Positions 31,820 through 39,145 of a stretch of DNA of 64,000 bases are shown in pieces (position 1 is the first letter of the stretch; the number at the start of each line of letters is the position of its first letter). Location of the stretch: contig NZ_BNAR01000004.1 of NCBI RefSeq assembly GCF_014653695.1, positions 1 through 64,000 of the forward strand, written 5' to 3'. The position numbers and the translations under genes were made by a program. This DNA is from Lentzea cavernae. Lineage in GTDB: Bacteria; Actinomycetota; Actinomycetes; Mycobacteriales; Pseudonocardiaceae. The notes under the pieces were generated by a model. The model saw only the letters and a program-made list of their open reading frames with translations. It was not told the origin of the DNA and did no database searches.

Positions 31820-33787
31820 CTAGGAGCACTTGCGCCCGTCGTTGACGCACTTCACGATCTTCGCCATCGTCTGGTCGGAGTTGACGTTCGCGAAGTCGTT
31901 GTGGTCGGAGAACGGGTTGTGGTTCTCCTCCGGGAACGCGTCCAGCTGGTACTGGCCCTTCTGCTGGACGTCGCGGGAGATGTTGTAGGAGATGCTGATC
32001 CGCAGCTGCGGGATCGCCTTGAAGCCCTGCGGGCACGCGCCGGACTGCTTGTCGGCGAACCGGACGTGATCGCGGTGGTTGGCGCTGTCGGCGTTCTGAC
32101 CGTCCCAGCAACCCGCGAAGTCGTGCACTCGCATGACCTTGCTGCCGTTCGGGCAGATCACGTACTTGTCGGACAGGCGGTCCTCGAACCCGCTGCAGGT
32201 CCACGTCGCGCGGGCGTTGGCGGGACCGCGGCTGGTCGGCTTGGCGTCACCGACGACCATCTTCAGGAACTTCGGCATGCCCGTGACCTTGCTGGCCGCG
32301 TTGCCGCGGTACTCGATCTTCACCTGGGCCGGCCGGACGATCTTGCCGTTGTTGCCGACGAGCTCGAGGTTCTTGCCGGTGGGAGCGGCCAGCGGCGGGG
32401 CGGTGGTGGCAGGAGGCGCGGTGGTCGTGGTGCCACCGTTGTTGTTCCCGCCGTTGTTGTTCCCGCCGTTGTTGTTCCCGCCGTTGTTGTTCCCGCCGTT
32501 GTTGTTCCCGCCGTTGTTGTTGTTGCCGCCGTTGTTCTCGTTGCCGTTGTTGCCGCCGTTGTTGTCACCGGCGCCCTCGTCCTCGTTGAGGCCGCACTTC
32601 GCGAGGCGGTCCAGCCCCTGCGGCTTCTCCGCGTTGCGACCGATCGCGATCGCGATCCGGTCGAGGGTCGCGGCCCGCTTGTCCTTCAACGGCCCGAGGA
32701 TCGCGTTGTCGATGAAGTTCGCCCCGCCCTGGCCCTTGCTGGTCACCAGGCGCTGGTTGGCCTCGGCGATCTGCTTGTCGAGCTGGTCGAGGTTGTTGTC
32801 CACCTCGTCGAGGGCCTGGTCCGGCACACCCGGCAGCGCCTCGCGCGCCGACGGGCACTTGATCGTCGGCGTGGCGGCGTCCTGCTCGGCGCCGTTCTGC
32901 CCGGCTGCGTTCTGCTCGTTGTTGTTCTGCTCCGCCTGCTGGAAAACGCCTTCCGCGGCGAACTTGCGGGGCTTCTGCGTGTGGCTGCCGTGGCCGCCGC
33001 CACCGCCGTGGTTGCCGTGACCGAAGCGCAGGTCGCAGTCGGCGAGCGAGGTCAGGTTCGGCTTGCGCCCCGACCGGCTCAGCGCGGTCGCGATGCGGTC
33101 GAGCGTGGCGGCCCGCTTGCTGCGCAACGGACCCAGGACGGTGTTGTTGACGAAGTTCGGGTCGGCCGGGTTCTGGGCGCGGACCACCCGGTCGTTGGCC
33201 TCCCTGAGCTGCTGGGCGAGCTGCTGGAGGTTCCTGATGATCTCGTCGCGCACGCGCTGCGGCACGGCGGGCAGGCGGGTCGAGACGCCGGGGCACGCGA
33301 CCTCGCCCGGACCGTTCTCCTTGACCTTGTCCGGGTTGGAGCCCACGTCCTGCGGGTTGGCCTTGGGGTTGATGCGCACGACCGGCCAGAAGTAGGACGA
33401 CTTGTCGCCGTTGCGGCACGTCGTCTCCGAGTCGACCAGGCTCTCGTCGGTCGAGTCCGCGCTGATCGACAGGTTGCCCACGAAGTCGTGGACGTGCTGG
33501 GCGCCGTGCTTCAGACCCGGCTGGGCGACCGGGTTGTCGGCGCTGAACTTGCCGTTCTCGTTGGTGCCGCAGTCGACCGTGAAGACGCCACCGGCGCCGT
33601 TCTTGCCGATCTTCGGCTCCACGACGTTCTTGCCCACCTGCTCAATGGGCACGAACGCACCGAGTGGTGCCGGGTCACCGTTCTTGGCGGCGAGCGCCAC
33701 GGTGGCAGTGCCCGCTGCGACAACGGCCACCGCCGACAGCGAAGCGATCAGGCGGAACTTCCGTCTGTCCGTCACGCGGTGCGTCAT
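31820..33787 (-). CDS. Secreted DUF1996 protein with a duplicated Cys-bounded insert
   Basis: This is a 655-residue exported protein. Its signal peptide is 1-34. The first half of the DUF1996 domain is at about 44-138 (H-V-H-D-F-V-G-N, T-C-R-N-G-D-K-S-S-Y-F-W-P-V-V-R). The second half is at about 490-640 (M-P-K-F-L-K-M-V-V-G-D, H-D-F-A-G-C-W-D-G-Q-N, H-R-D-H-V-R-F). Between them lie two related modules of about 87 residues, each bounded by Cys (C165-C251 and C311-C398), sharing G-P-L-x2-K-R-A-A-T-L-D-R-I-A, then a (GGNNN) linker and a Thr/Pro stretch. GAGGAGGA precedes the ATG. The function is unknown; a cell-wall or carbohydrate role is a guess. Confidence 0.87.
   Translation of the reverse strand: MTHRVTDRRKFRLIASLSAVAVVAAGTATVALAAKNGDPAPLGAFVPIEQVGKNVVEPKIGKNGAGGVFTVDCGTNENGKFSADNPVAQPGLKHGAQHVHDFVGNLSISADSTDESLVDSETTCRNGDKSSYFWPVVRINPKANPQDVGSNPDKVKENGPGEVACPGVSTRLPAVPQRVRDEIIRNLQQLAQQLREANDRVVRAQNPADPNFVNNTVLGPLRSKRAATLDRIATALSRSGRKPNLTSLADCDLRFGHGNHGGGGGHGSHTQKPRKFAAEGVFQQAEQNNNEQNAAGQNGAEQDAATPTIKCPSAREALPGVPDQALDEVDNNLDQLDKQIAEANQRLVTSKGQGGANFIDNAILGPLKDKRAATLDRIAIAIGRNAEKPQGLDRLAKCGLNEDEGAGDNNGGNNGNENNGGNNNNGGNNNGGNNNGGNNNGGNNNGGNNNGGTTTTAPPATTAPPLAAPTGKNLELVGNNGKIVRPAQVKIEYRGNAASKVTGMPKFLKMVVGDAKPTSRGPANARATWTCSGFEDRLSDKYVICPNGSKVMRVHDFAGCWDGQNADSANHRDHVRFADKQSGACPQGFKAIPQLRISISYNISRDVQQKGQYQLDAFPEENHNPFSDHNDFANVNSDQTMAKIVKCVNDGRKCS
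32432..32560 (-). repeat. Tandem 15-bp repeats encoding a (GGNNN)n linker
   Basis: The plus strand shows consecutive copies of CGCCGTTGTTGTTCC, encoding repeated Gly-Gly-Asn-Asn-Asn in the DUF1996 protein. It is a likely length-variable microsatellite-like tract. Confidence 0.8.
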
Positions 33788-34164
33788 TCGTCCTCCTCGT
33801 ACATGCGGCGCATGACCTGGAGTACGTACGGCACCGATCATCGGCTCAAACTGATTCACATTGGTTGGCGAAGTGTTTCGGCCCGGGTCAGGAAATCGCG
33901 GTGTCGCAGACCAGCCGCACGGCGAGCGCACGGGCCGAGGTGGGGTTATGTCCGGTGTGGAGAATCCCGTCCAAGACGACGCCTTCCAACCAGTCCTCCG
34001 GCGGCCGGCTGTCGCGGCCACCCTCGGCCTTCAACCTGTCCTCCACCAGTCACTTGGCGAGCGGGGCGGTCCCGACGGCGTGCGATTCAACGCGAGCTTC
34101 ACCGCTTGGTCGACGGACACCTGCGGGCCTGCCAGTGACGCGGTACAGCGCCGTTCTCAGACCG
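33788..34164. other. Intergenic region, no gene supported
   Basis: This 377-bp gap lies between the DUF1996 start and the stop of the idonate dehydrogenase, both on the minus strand. It must hold the DUF1996 promoter. Frames on both strands stay open but show no family resemblance, and I see no clear palindrome. Confidence 0.5.
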
Positions 34165-35214
34165 CTATCTCGCGCCTGCGAACCGCAGCAGCACCTTGCT
34201 CGACTCGGCGGGATCCCGGGCCGCCTTCATGGCCTCCTCGGCACGCTCCGCCGCATACTCCGCCGTCACGATCGGCTCGAACAGGTCTCGATGATCGGCG
34301 ATCGTCCTCAGGGTCGGCTCCATCCCGCCCGCGAACCGGCTCGACCCCGACACCACCAGCTCACGCCCGACCGCGAGGTGGAGTGGAACCGTGACGCCCT
34401 TGCCGGGCAACTGACCGACCTGGATCAACGTCCCACCTGGCCGCAGCGCGCGCAGTGCCGAGGCCAGCGCCTGTGCCGCGCCGGACGACTCGAAGACGAC
34501 GTCGGCTTCCGGGAGGCTCTCCTCGGCGGACACCGCACGCTCGGCGCCCACCTTCCGCGCGATCCACAGTGGATGGTCGTGCAGGTCGGTCACGACGACG
34601 GATTCGGCGCCCGCGATGTGTGCGAGTGCCACCACGAGCAGGCCGATCGGGCCCGCTCCGGTGACCAGGACGCGTTTGCCCCGGACGCCGCCGGCCAGGG
34701 CCTCGGCGCGCGTGAGGGCGTGGGCGGCGACGGAGGCCGGTTCGGCCAGGGCCGCCACGCCCAGGTCCAGGCCTTCGGGTACCGGCACCAAGCGGTGGGA
34801 GGGCACGAGCAGGCGTTCGGCGAAGCCGCCGTCGGTGTGCGGTCTGCGGGCCGCGCTGCCCAGGTAGCGCAGGTGCGGGCAGAGGTTGTTCCGGCCGGCG
34901 CGGCAGAAGTCGCAGCGCCCGCAGGTGGAAGCCGGATGTACTGCGACGGGTGTGCCGGCTGGTGGGCCCGAGCCGTCCGGGGCGGCCTCGCGCACGACGC
35001 CGACGATCTCGTGCCCCAGCACCATCGGGTCCACGAGGACGGACTCGCCGACTTCGCCGTGCTGCCAGTAGTGCAGGTCCGAGCCGCAGATGCCGCCGTA
35101 GGCCACGTCTACAACGGCGTCGCCTTGTCCCGCCTCGAAAAAGGGCAGGTCGCGGCGTTCGAGCCGGTCGGCGCCGAGCACGGTGACCGTGCGGCCCATC
35201 GGGATCACGGTCAT
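34165..35214 (-). CDS. idnD: L-idonate 5-dehydrogenase
   Basis: This 349-residue zinc-dependent medium-chain dehydrogenase has the catalytic zinc region G-G-I-C-G-S-D-L-H-Y-W and L-G-H-E, structural-zinc cysteines in C-G-R-C-D-F-C-R-A-G-R-N-N-L-C, then R-Y-L-G-S-A-A-R-R-P-H-T-D-G-G-F-A-E, a stretch characteristic of IdnD. The Rossmann motif is V-T-G-A-G-P-I-G-L-L. It converts L-idonate to 5-keto-D-gluconate. The start is one base after the SDR stop, so it is last in a GntR-SDR-ADH operon. Confidence 0.9.
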   Translation of the reverse strand: MTVIPMGRTVTVLGADRLERRDLPFFEAGQGDAVVDVAYGGICGSDLHYWQHGEVGESVLVDPMVLGHEIVGVVREAAPDGSGPPAGTPVAVHPASTCGRCDFCRAGRNNLCPHLRYLGSAARRPHTDGGFAERLLVPSHRLVPVPEGLDLGVAALAEPASVAAHALTRAEALAGGVRGKRVLVTGAGPIGLLVVALAHIAGAESVVVTDLHDHPLWIARKVGAERAVSAEESLPEADVVFESSGAAQALASALRALRPGGTLIQVGQLPGKGVTVPLHLAVGRELVVSGSSRFAGGMEPTLRTIADHRDLFEPIVTAEYAAERAEEAMKAARDPAESSKVLLRFAGAR

Positions 35215-35215
35215 G

Positions 35216-35968
35216 TCAGATCACCGCCGTCAGGCCGCCGTCGACGTAGATGACCTGGCCGTTGACGAAGTCCGATGCGGGCGAGGCGAGCCAGACGGCG
35301 GGACCGGTGATGTCCTCGGGGGTGCCCCAGCGGCCCGCGGGTGTGCGGCGGGTGATCCAGTCGGTGAACTCGGGGTCGGCCACCAGGCTCGCGTTCAGCT
35401 CGGTGTCGAGGTAGCCGGGTGCCAGGCCGTTGACCTGGAGACCGTGGCGCGCCCACTCGGCGCACATCGAGCGGGTGAGGCCGCCCAGTCCGCTCTTGGC
35501 CGCGGCGTAGGGGGCGGTCGTGGGGCGGACGAGGTGGTTCTGGACCGAGCAGATGTTGATGATCTTGCCGCTGCCCCGGGCGATCATGCCGCGGGCCACG
35601 GTGCGGCCGACGACGAAGGCGCTGGTGAGGTTGACGTCCACGACGCGTCGCCAGTCCTCGACGGGCAGTTCGGTGAGCGGGCCGCGGAGTTGGATGCCGG
35701 CGTTGTTGACCAGGACGTCCGGGTACCCGTGCTCGTCGAACAGCGAGGTCAGCGCCGCATCGGCGGCCTCGGTGTCGGAGACGTCGAACGCGCAGGTGAG
35801 GACGTTGTCGCCGAGTTCTGAAGCCGTGGCCTCCAGGGCGGTGGCGTCAGGGCTGTTGAGGATCACTCGGGCGCCCGCGGCCAGGTAGGCCTCGGCGATG
35901 GCTCGGCCGATTCCCCGCCGTGAGCCGGTGACCAGGGCCAAGCGGCCCGCCAAGTCGAAAGTCGGCAA
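35216..35968 (-). CDS. idnO: SDR oxidoreductase, gluconate 5-dehydrogenase-like
   Basis: This 250-residue classical SDR has V-T-G-S-R-R-G-I-G-R-A-I, V-L-V-N-N-A-G-I-Q, I-N-I-C-S-V-Q (catalytic Ser), Y-A-A-A-K (Tyr-x3-Lys) and A-P-G-Y-L-D-T-E-L. R-T-P-A-G-R-W-G-T-P-E-D and the C-terminal F-V-N-G-Q-V-I-Y-V-D-G-G follow the IdnO pattern closely. It reduces 5-keto-D-gluconate to D-gluconate with NAD(P)H. It lies between the GntR gene (2-bp gap) and idnD (1-bp gap). Confidence 0.88.
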   Translation of the reverse strand: MPTFDLAGRLALVTGSRRGIGRAIAEAYLAAGARVILNSPDATALEATASELGDNVLTCAFDVSDTEAADAALTSLFDEHGYPDVLVNNAGIQLRGPLTELPVEDWRRVVDVNLTSAFVVGRTVARGMIARGSGKIINICSVQNHLVRPTTAPYAAAKSGLGGLTRSMCAEWARHGLQVNGLAPGYLDTELNASLVADPEFTDWITRRTPAGRWGTPEDITGPAVWLASPASDFVNGQVIYVDGGLTAVI

Positions 35969-35970
35969 TG

Positions 35971-36687
35971 TCAGTTCTTCCCTTCTGATGTGCCGAGCAC
36001 CTCGGCGCGGGCTTCGCGGACGAGCGTGCGCGACGCCGCCTCGGCGCCCGCCTCGTCGCCCGCCGCGACGGCGTCGACGAGCTCCGCGTGGCGGACGAGC
36101 GACAGGGCGGTCGCATCGCCGAACGAGCGGTGACCCGTGTAGCGGGCGTGCAGTGTGGCCAGGACCGTCTGCACCAGCTGGCTGAGGACGTCGTTGTGGG
36201 CGGCGCGCAGCAGGGCCTCGTGGAACGCCGTGTCGGCGGCGGCGAACTCGTGCGGTTTCTCGTCCTGGAACGCCGCTTCCATCCGCCGGAGCGACTCGCG
36301 CAGCGTGCGCACGGCTTCGGCGTCCGGTTCGGCCGCCGCTCGTTGTGCCGCCACCGGTTCGAGCGCTTCGCGCAGGGTGAGCAGCTCGCTCAGCTGTCTG
36401 CTCGAGTCGGGCCCCTCCGAGCGCCAGGCGATCACCTGCGGGTCGAGCAGGTTCCAGGCGTGCACGGGCCGGACGACGGTGCCGACGCGCTGCCGCGGCT
36501 GCACCATGCCCAGGCCGGTCAGGGTCCGCAGCACCTCGCGCACCACCGAGCGGGAGACGCCGTGCTCGGTCTCGATCCCCTCGGTGGACAGCACCGCACC
36601 GGTCACCAGCGCCCCGGTCGCGATGCGGCGCCCGATCACGTCGACGACCTGCGCGTGCAGACCGCCGGGTCCACTCAACGGGTTCAC
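35971..36687 (-). CDS. GntR/FadR-family regulator of the sugar-acid genes
   Basis: This 238-residue protein has an N-terminal winged HTH (L-S-T-E-G-I-E-T-E-H-G-V-S-R-S-V-V-R-E-V-L-R-T-L) and a C-terminal FCD domain (F-H-E-A-L-L-R-A-A-H-N-D-V-L). This is the DgoR/LldR/UxuR-like group that senses sugar acids or carboxylates. GTG 36687 is chosen over ATG 36717 because GGAGG lies five to six bases before it, and the ATG would sit within the operator. It is divergent from dgoD; the palindrome AGTATGATAAATCATACT in between is the likely binding site. Confidence 0.92.
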   Translation of the reverse strand: MNPLSGPGGLHAQVVDVIGRRIATGALVTGAVLSTEGIETEHGVSRSVVREVLRTLTGLGMVQPRQRVGTVVRPVHAWNLLDPQVIAWRSEGPDSSRQLSELLTLREALEPVAAQRAAAEPDAEAVRTLRESLRRMEAAFQDEKPHEFAAADTAFHEALLRAAHNDVLSQLVQTVLATLHARYTGHRSFGDATALSLVRHAELVDAVAAGDEAGAEAASRTLVREARAEVLGTSEGKN

Positions 36688-36702
36688 ATTGCCTCCTGCT
36701 TG

Positions 36703-36720
36703 AGTATGATAAATCATACT
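36703..36720. promoter_or_regulatory. Predicted GntR operator at the divergent idn/dgoD promoter
   Basis: AGTATGAT-AA-ATCATACT is a perfect palindrome with 8-bp arms, 16 bp upstream of the GntR GTG and 18 bp upstream of the dgoD ATG. It is A/T-rich in a very G/C-rich setting. Confidence 0.75.
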
Positions 36721-36738
36721 TTAACGAACGGGGTAGGT

Positions 36739-37887
36739 ATGCGAGTGATCAACGTCGAGACGTTCCTCGTCGCGCCGCGCTGGATGTTCGTCAAGGTCTC
36801 CACCGACGACGGCGTCCACGGCTGGGGCGAGGGCGGGCTCGAGGGATCGGCCGACGTCACCGCGGCCGCCGTCACCGCGCTGGCCGAACAACTGGTGGGC
36901 GAGGACCCGACCCGCATCGAGGATCACTGGCAACGTCTTACCAAAGGCGGCTTCTACCGCGGCGGACCCGAGCGCTCTTCGGCGATCGCGGCGCTCGACC
37001 AGGCGCTGTGGGACATCGCCGGACGACGCCTGGGAGTCCCGGTCCACGAGCTGCTCGGCGGCCCGGTGCGCGAACGCGTCCGCGTCTACGGCTGGATCGG
37101 CGGCGACTCGCCGGGCGACGTGGCCGCCGCCGCGGCGGCACAACGCGAAGCGGGGATGACGGCCGTCAAGATGAACGCCACCGCGCAGTTCCCGCCGCTG
37201 CCCAGCGCGCGGGACGTCGCGGAGGTCGCCGACCGCGCCCGGCAGGTGAGGGCCGCGCTGGGCGACGACCGGGACTTCGCCGTCGACTTCCACGGCCGGG
37301 TCAGCGCCGCCGCCGCTCCACGGCTGATCGAGGCCGTCGAGCCCTTCGACCCGCTCTTCATCGAGGAGCCGGTGGTGCCGGAGCAGAACCACACCAACCT
37401 GCGCCGGCTCGTCGAGAGCACGAGCCGGCCGATCGCCACCGGGGAACGGCTCTTCTCCCGCAGCGACTTCCTGCCCGTGCTGCAGGCCGGGGTGCGGGTG
37501 GTGCAGCCCGACCTGTCCCACGCGGGCGGCATCTCCGAGGTGCGCCGCATCGCCACGCTGGCCGACACCTTCGGGGCGGTGCTGGCACCGCACTGCCCGC
37601 TCGGGCCGCTGGCGCTGGCCTCGTGCCTGCAGGTCGACTTCGCCACGCCCAACTTCCTGATCCAGGAGCAGTCGCTGGGCATCCACTACAACCGCACCGG
37701 CGAACTGCTCGACTACCTCGCCAACCCCGAGGTCTTCACCTTCGTCGACGGGCACGTGGCGCGCCCCACCGGTCCCGGTCTCGGCGTGGAGATCGACGAG
37801 GGGGCCGTGCGCAAGGCCCACGAGCGCGGCATGCACTGGCGCACGCCGATCTGGAACCACCCCGACGGCTCGTTCGCGGAATGGTGA
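36739..37887 (+). CDS. dgoD: D-galactonate dehydratase (enolase superfamily)
   Basis: This 382-residue protein matches the length of known DgoD. The enolase-superfamily metal ligands and acid/base residues appear as Asp183 and His185 in A-V-D-F-H-G-R, Glu209/210 in F-I-E-E-P-V, Glu236 in A-T-G-E-R-L and His285 in L-A-P-H-C-P-L-G-P. It eliminates water from a sugar acid (galactonate or a related pentonate/hexonate) to give the 2-keto-3-deoxy acid, with Mg2+. It is divergent from the GntR-idnO-idnD operon. The exact epimer preference cannot be settled by eye. Confidence 0.9.
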   Translation: MRVINVETFLVAPRWMFVKVSTDDGVHGWGEGGLEGSADVTAAAVTALAEQLVGEDPTRIEDHWQRLTKGGFYRGGPERSSAIAALDQALWDIAGRRLGVPVHELLGGPVRERVRVYGWIGGDSPGDVAAAAAAQREAGMTAVKMNATAQFPPLPSARDVAEVADRARQVRAALGDDRDFAVDFHGRVSAAAAPRLIEAVEPFDPLFIEEPVVPEQNHTNLRRLVESTSRPIATGERLFSRSDFLPVLQAGVRVVQPDLSHAGGISEVRRIATLADTFGAVLAPHCPLGPLALASCLQVDFATPNFLIQEQSLGIHYNRTGELLDYLANPEVFTFVDGHVARPTGPGLGVEIDEGAVRKAHERGMHWRTPIWNHPDGSFAEW

Positions 37888-37956
37888 TGTGCGCAGGGCG
37901 CAACAACGCCGCCGATTCGTTCGCGAAATCTTGACAGCAAAGAACCTCCACCGCAG

Positions 37957-37970
37957 TGTTCCGCGCAACA
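37957..37970. promoter_or_regulatory. Predicted IclR-type operator upstream of the ABC operon
   Basis: TGTTCCGCGCAACA is a near-perfect palindrome 51 bp before the binding-protein ATG. GCGCAACA recurs as direct repeats at 37898-37905, 37963-37970 and 38001-38008. A TTGACA-like -35 element lies at 37931-37936. The IclR regulator at 45873 is the nearest candidate. Confidence 0.5.
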
Positions 37971-38020
37971 GCGCATATTTCGCACCAGGGTGTGCACATC
38001 GCGCAACAAAGGAGTTCGCC

Positions 38021-39145
38021 ATGACCGTTCGCCGCACCCGGACAACCACGACCGCGATCGCCGCCGCGGCATTGCTCGTTCTCACCGGATGCTCGAAAGC
38101 GTCCGACGGCGCCCAGCAGGAATCGAACCAGAACATCGCGAAGCTGACCGGCTCGACCGAGTTCAACGACCAGCGGCTGGGCGAGCTCGCGGGGAAGATC
38201 AAGCAGGCGGTGCAGGGCAGGGACCTCGCCGCGGTGCGCGTGGCGATGGTCATCAACAGCCCGTCCGCGTACTGGACCGAGGGCCGCACCGGCATGGAGA
38301 ACGCCGCGAAAGAGCTTGGTGTGCAAGCGAACTTCCAGGCTCCCGCCGGTGGCGACCTCAACACCCAGCTGTCCATCCTGGACACCCTGCGCGCCGACAA
38401 GATCGACGGCTACACGGTCTCCGCGGTGGACCCGAAGGCCGTCGCCGGCCCTGTCGGAACAGCGCAGAAGGCCGGGATCGGCGTCGTCGCCATCGATTCC
38501 CCGCTTTCCGGGACAGCGGATCCCACCGTCTACCTCGGCACTCCGAACACCGATGCCGGACAACGCGCGGGAGAAGCGATGAAAACACTTCTCAACGGCA
38601 CCGGAAAGGTCGCTATCCTGACCGGTTCGCTGACCGCCGAGAATGCGGTGCAACGCATCGCCGGATTCAAGAAGGCGCTCGAAGGAACGAACATCCAGGT
38701 CGTCGACACGCTCAACGACGACGCCGACCCGTCCAAGGCCCTGTCGAACGCGCAGGCCGCACTTCAGGCCAATCCCGACCTGAACGCCTTCTACACGGTG
38801 TGGTCCTACGACGGCCCGGCGGCGGGTCAGGCGGTCAAGGCGGCGGGCAAGTCCGGCAAGGTCCTGATCGTCGCCGACGACGCCGAACCGAAGACCGTGG
38901 AGTTCGTGAAGGACGGCACCGTCCAGGCGATGATCCTGCAGCGGCCCTACCAGCAGGGCTACCTCGGCGTGTACGTGCTCACCGCGATGAAGGTGCTCGG
39001 CAAGGAGGCGGCGGCCGAGCTGCTCGAGCCCTACCTCGAGCAGAAGGATGGCGCCAGCACGCTCAGCTCCGGCATCGGCCTCGTCACCAACGACAACCTG
39101 CAGACCTACCTGGACGACCTGAAGAAGCTGGGTGTCTCCCAGTGA
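38021..39145 (+). CDS. Sugar ABC transporter substrate-binding lipoprotein
   Basis: This 374-residue lipoprotein has a lipobox L-V-L-T-G-C, acylated Cys at about residue 24. The body is a ribose-type (RbsB/peripla_BP_4) binding protein, with V-A-M-V-I-N-S-P-S-A-Y-W-T-E-G, A-V-D-P-K-A-V-A-G-P-V and V-A-I-D-S-P-L. AAAGGAG precedes the ATG. It is first of the importer genes, and its stop overlaps the ATPase GTG. It captures a monosaccharide, probably the product of the secreted glycosidase. Confidence 0.94.
   Translation: MTVRRTRTTTTAIAAAALLVLTGCSKASDGAQQESNQNIAKLTGSTEFNDQRLGELAGKIKQAVQGRDLAAVRVAMVINSPSAYWTEGRTGMENAAKELGVQANFQAPAGGDLNTQLSILDTLRADKIDGYTVSAVDPKAVAGPVGTAQKAGIGVVAIDSPLSGTADPTVYLGTPNTDAGQRAGEAMKTLLNGTGKVAILTGSLTAENAVQRIAGFKKALEGTNIQVVDTLNDDADPSKALSNAQAALQANPDLNAFYTVWSYDGPAAGQAVKAAGKSGKVLIVADDAEPKTVEFVKDGTVQAMILQRPYQQGYLGVYVLTAMKVLGKEAAAELLEPYLEQKDGASTLSSGIGLVTNDNLQTYLDDLKKLGVSQ

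Noticed and set aside
33861..34394. Plus-strand frame of 177 residues in the gap after the DUF1996 gene
   Set aside because: It runs into the antisense of idnD, has no ribosome site and no family resemblance.
37931..37936. A full sigma-70 promoter at the TTGACA before the ABC operon
   Set aside because: No convincing -10 hexamer at 16-19 bp; only the -35-like element is noted with the operator.
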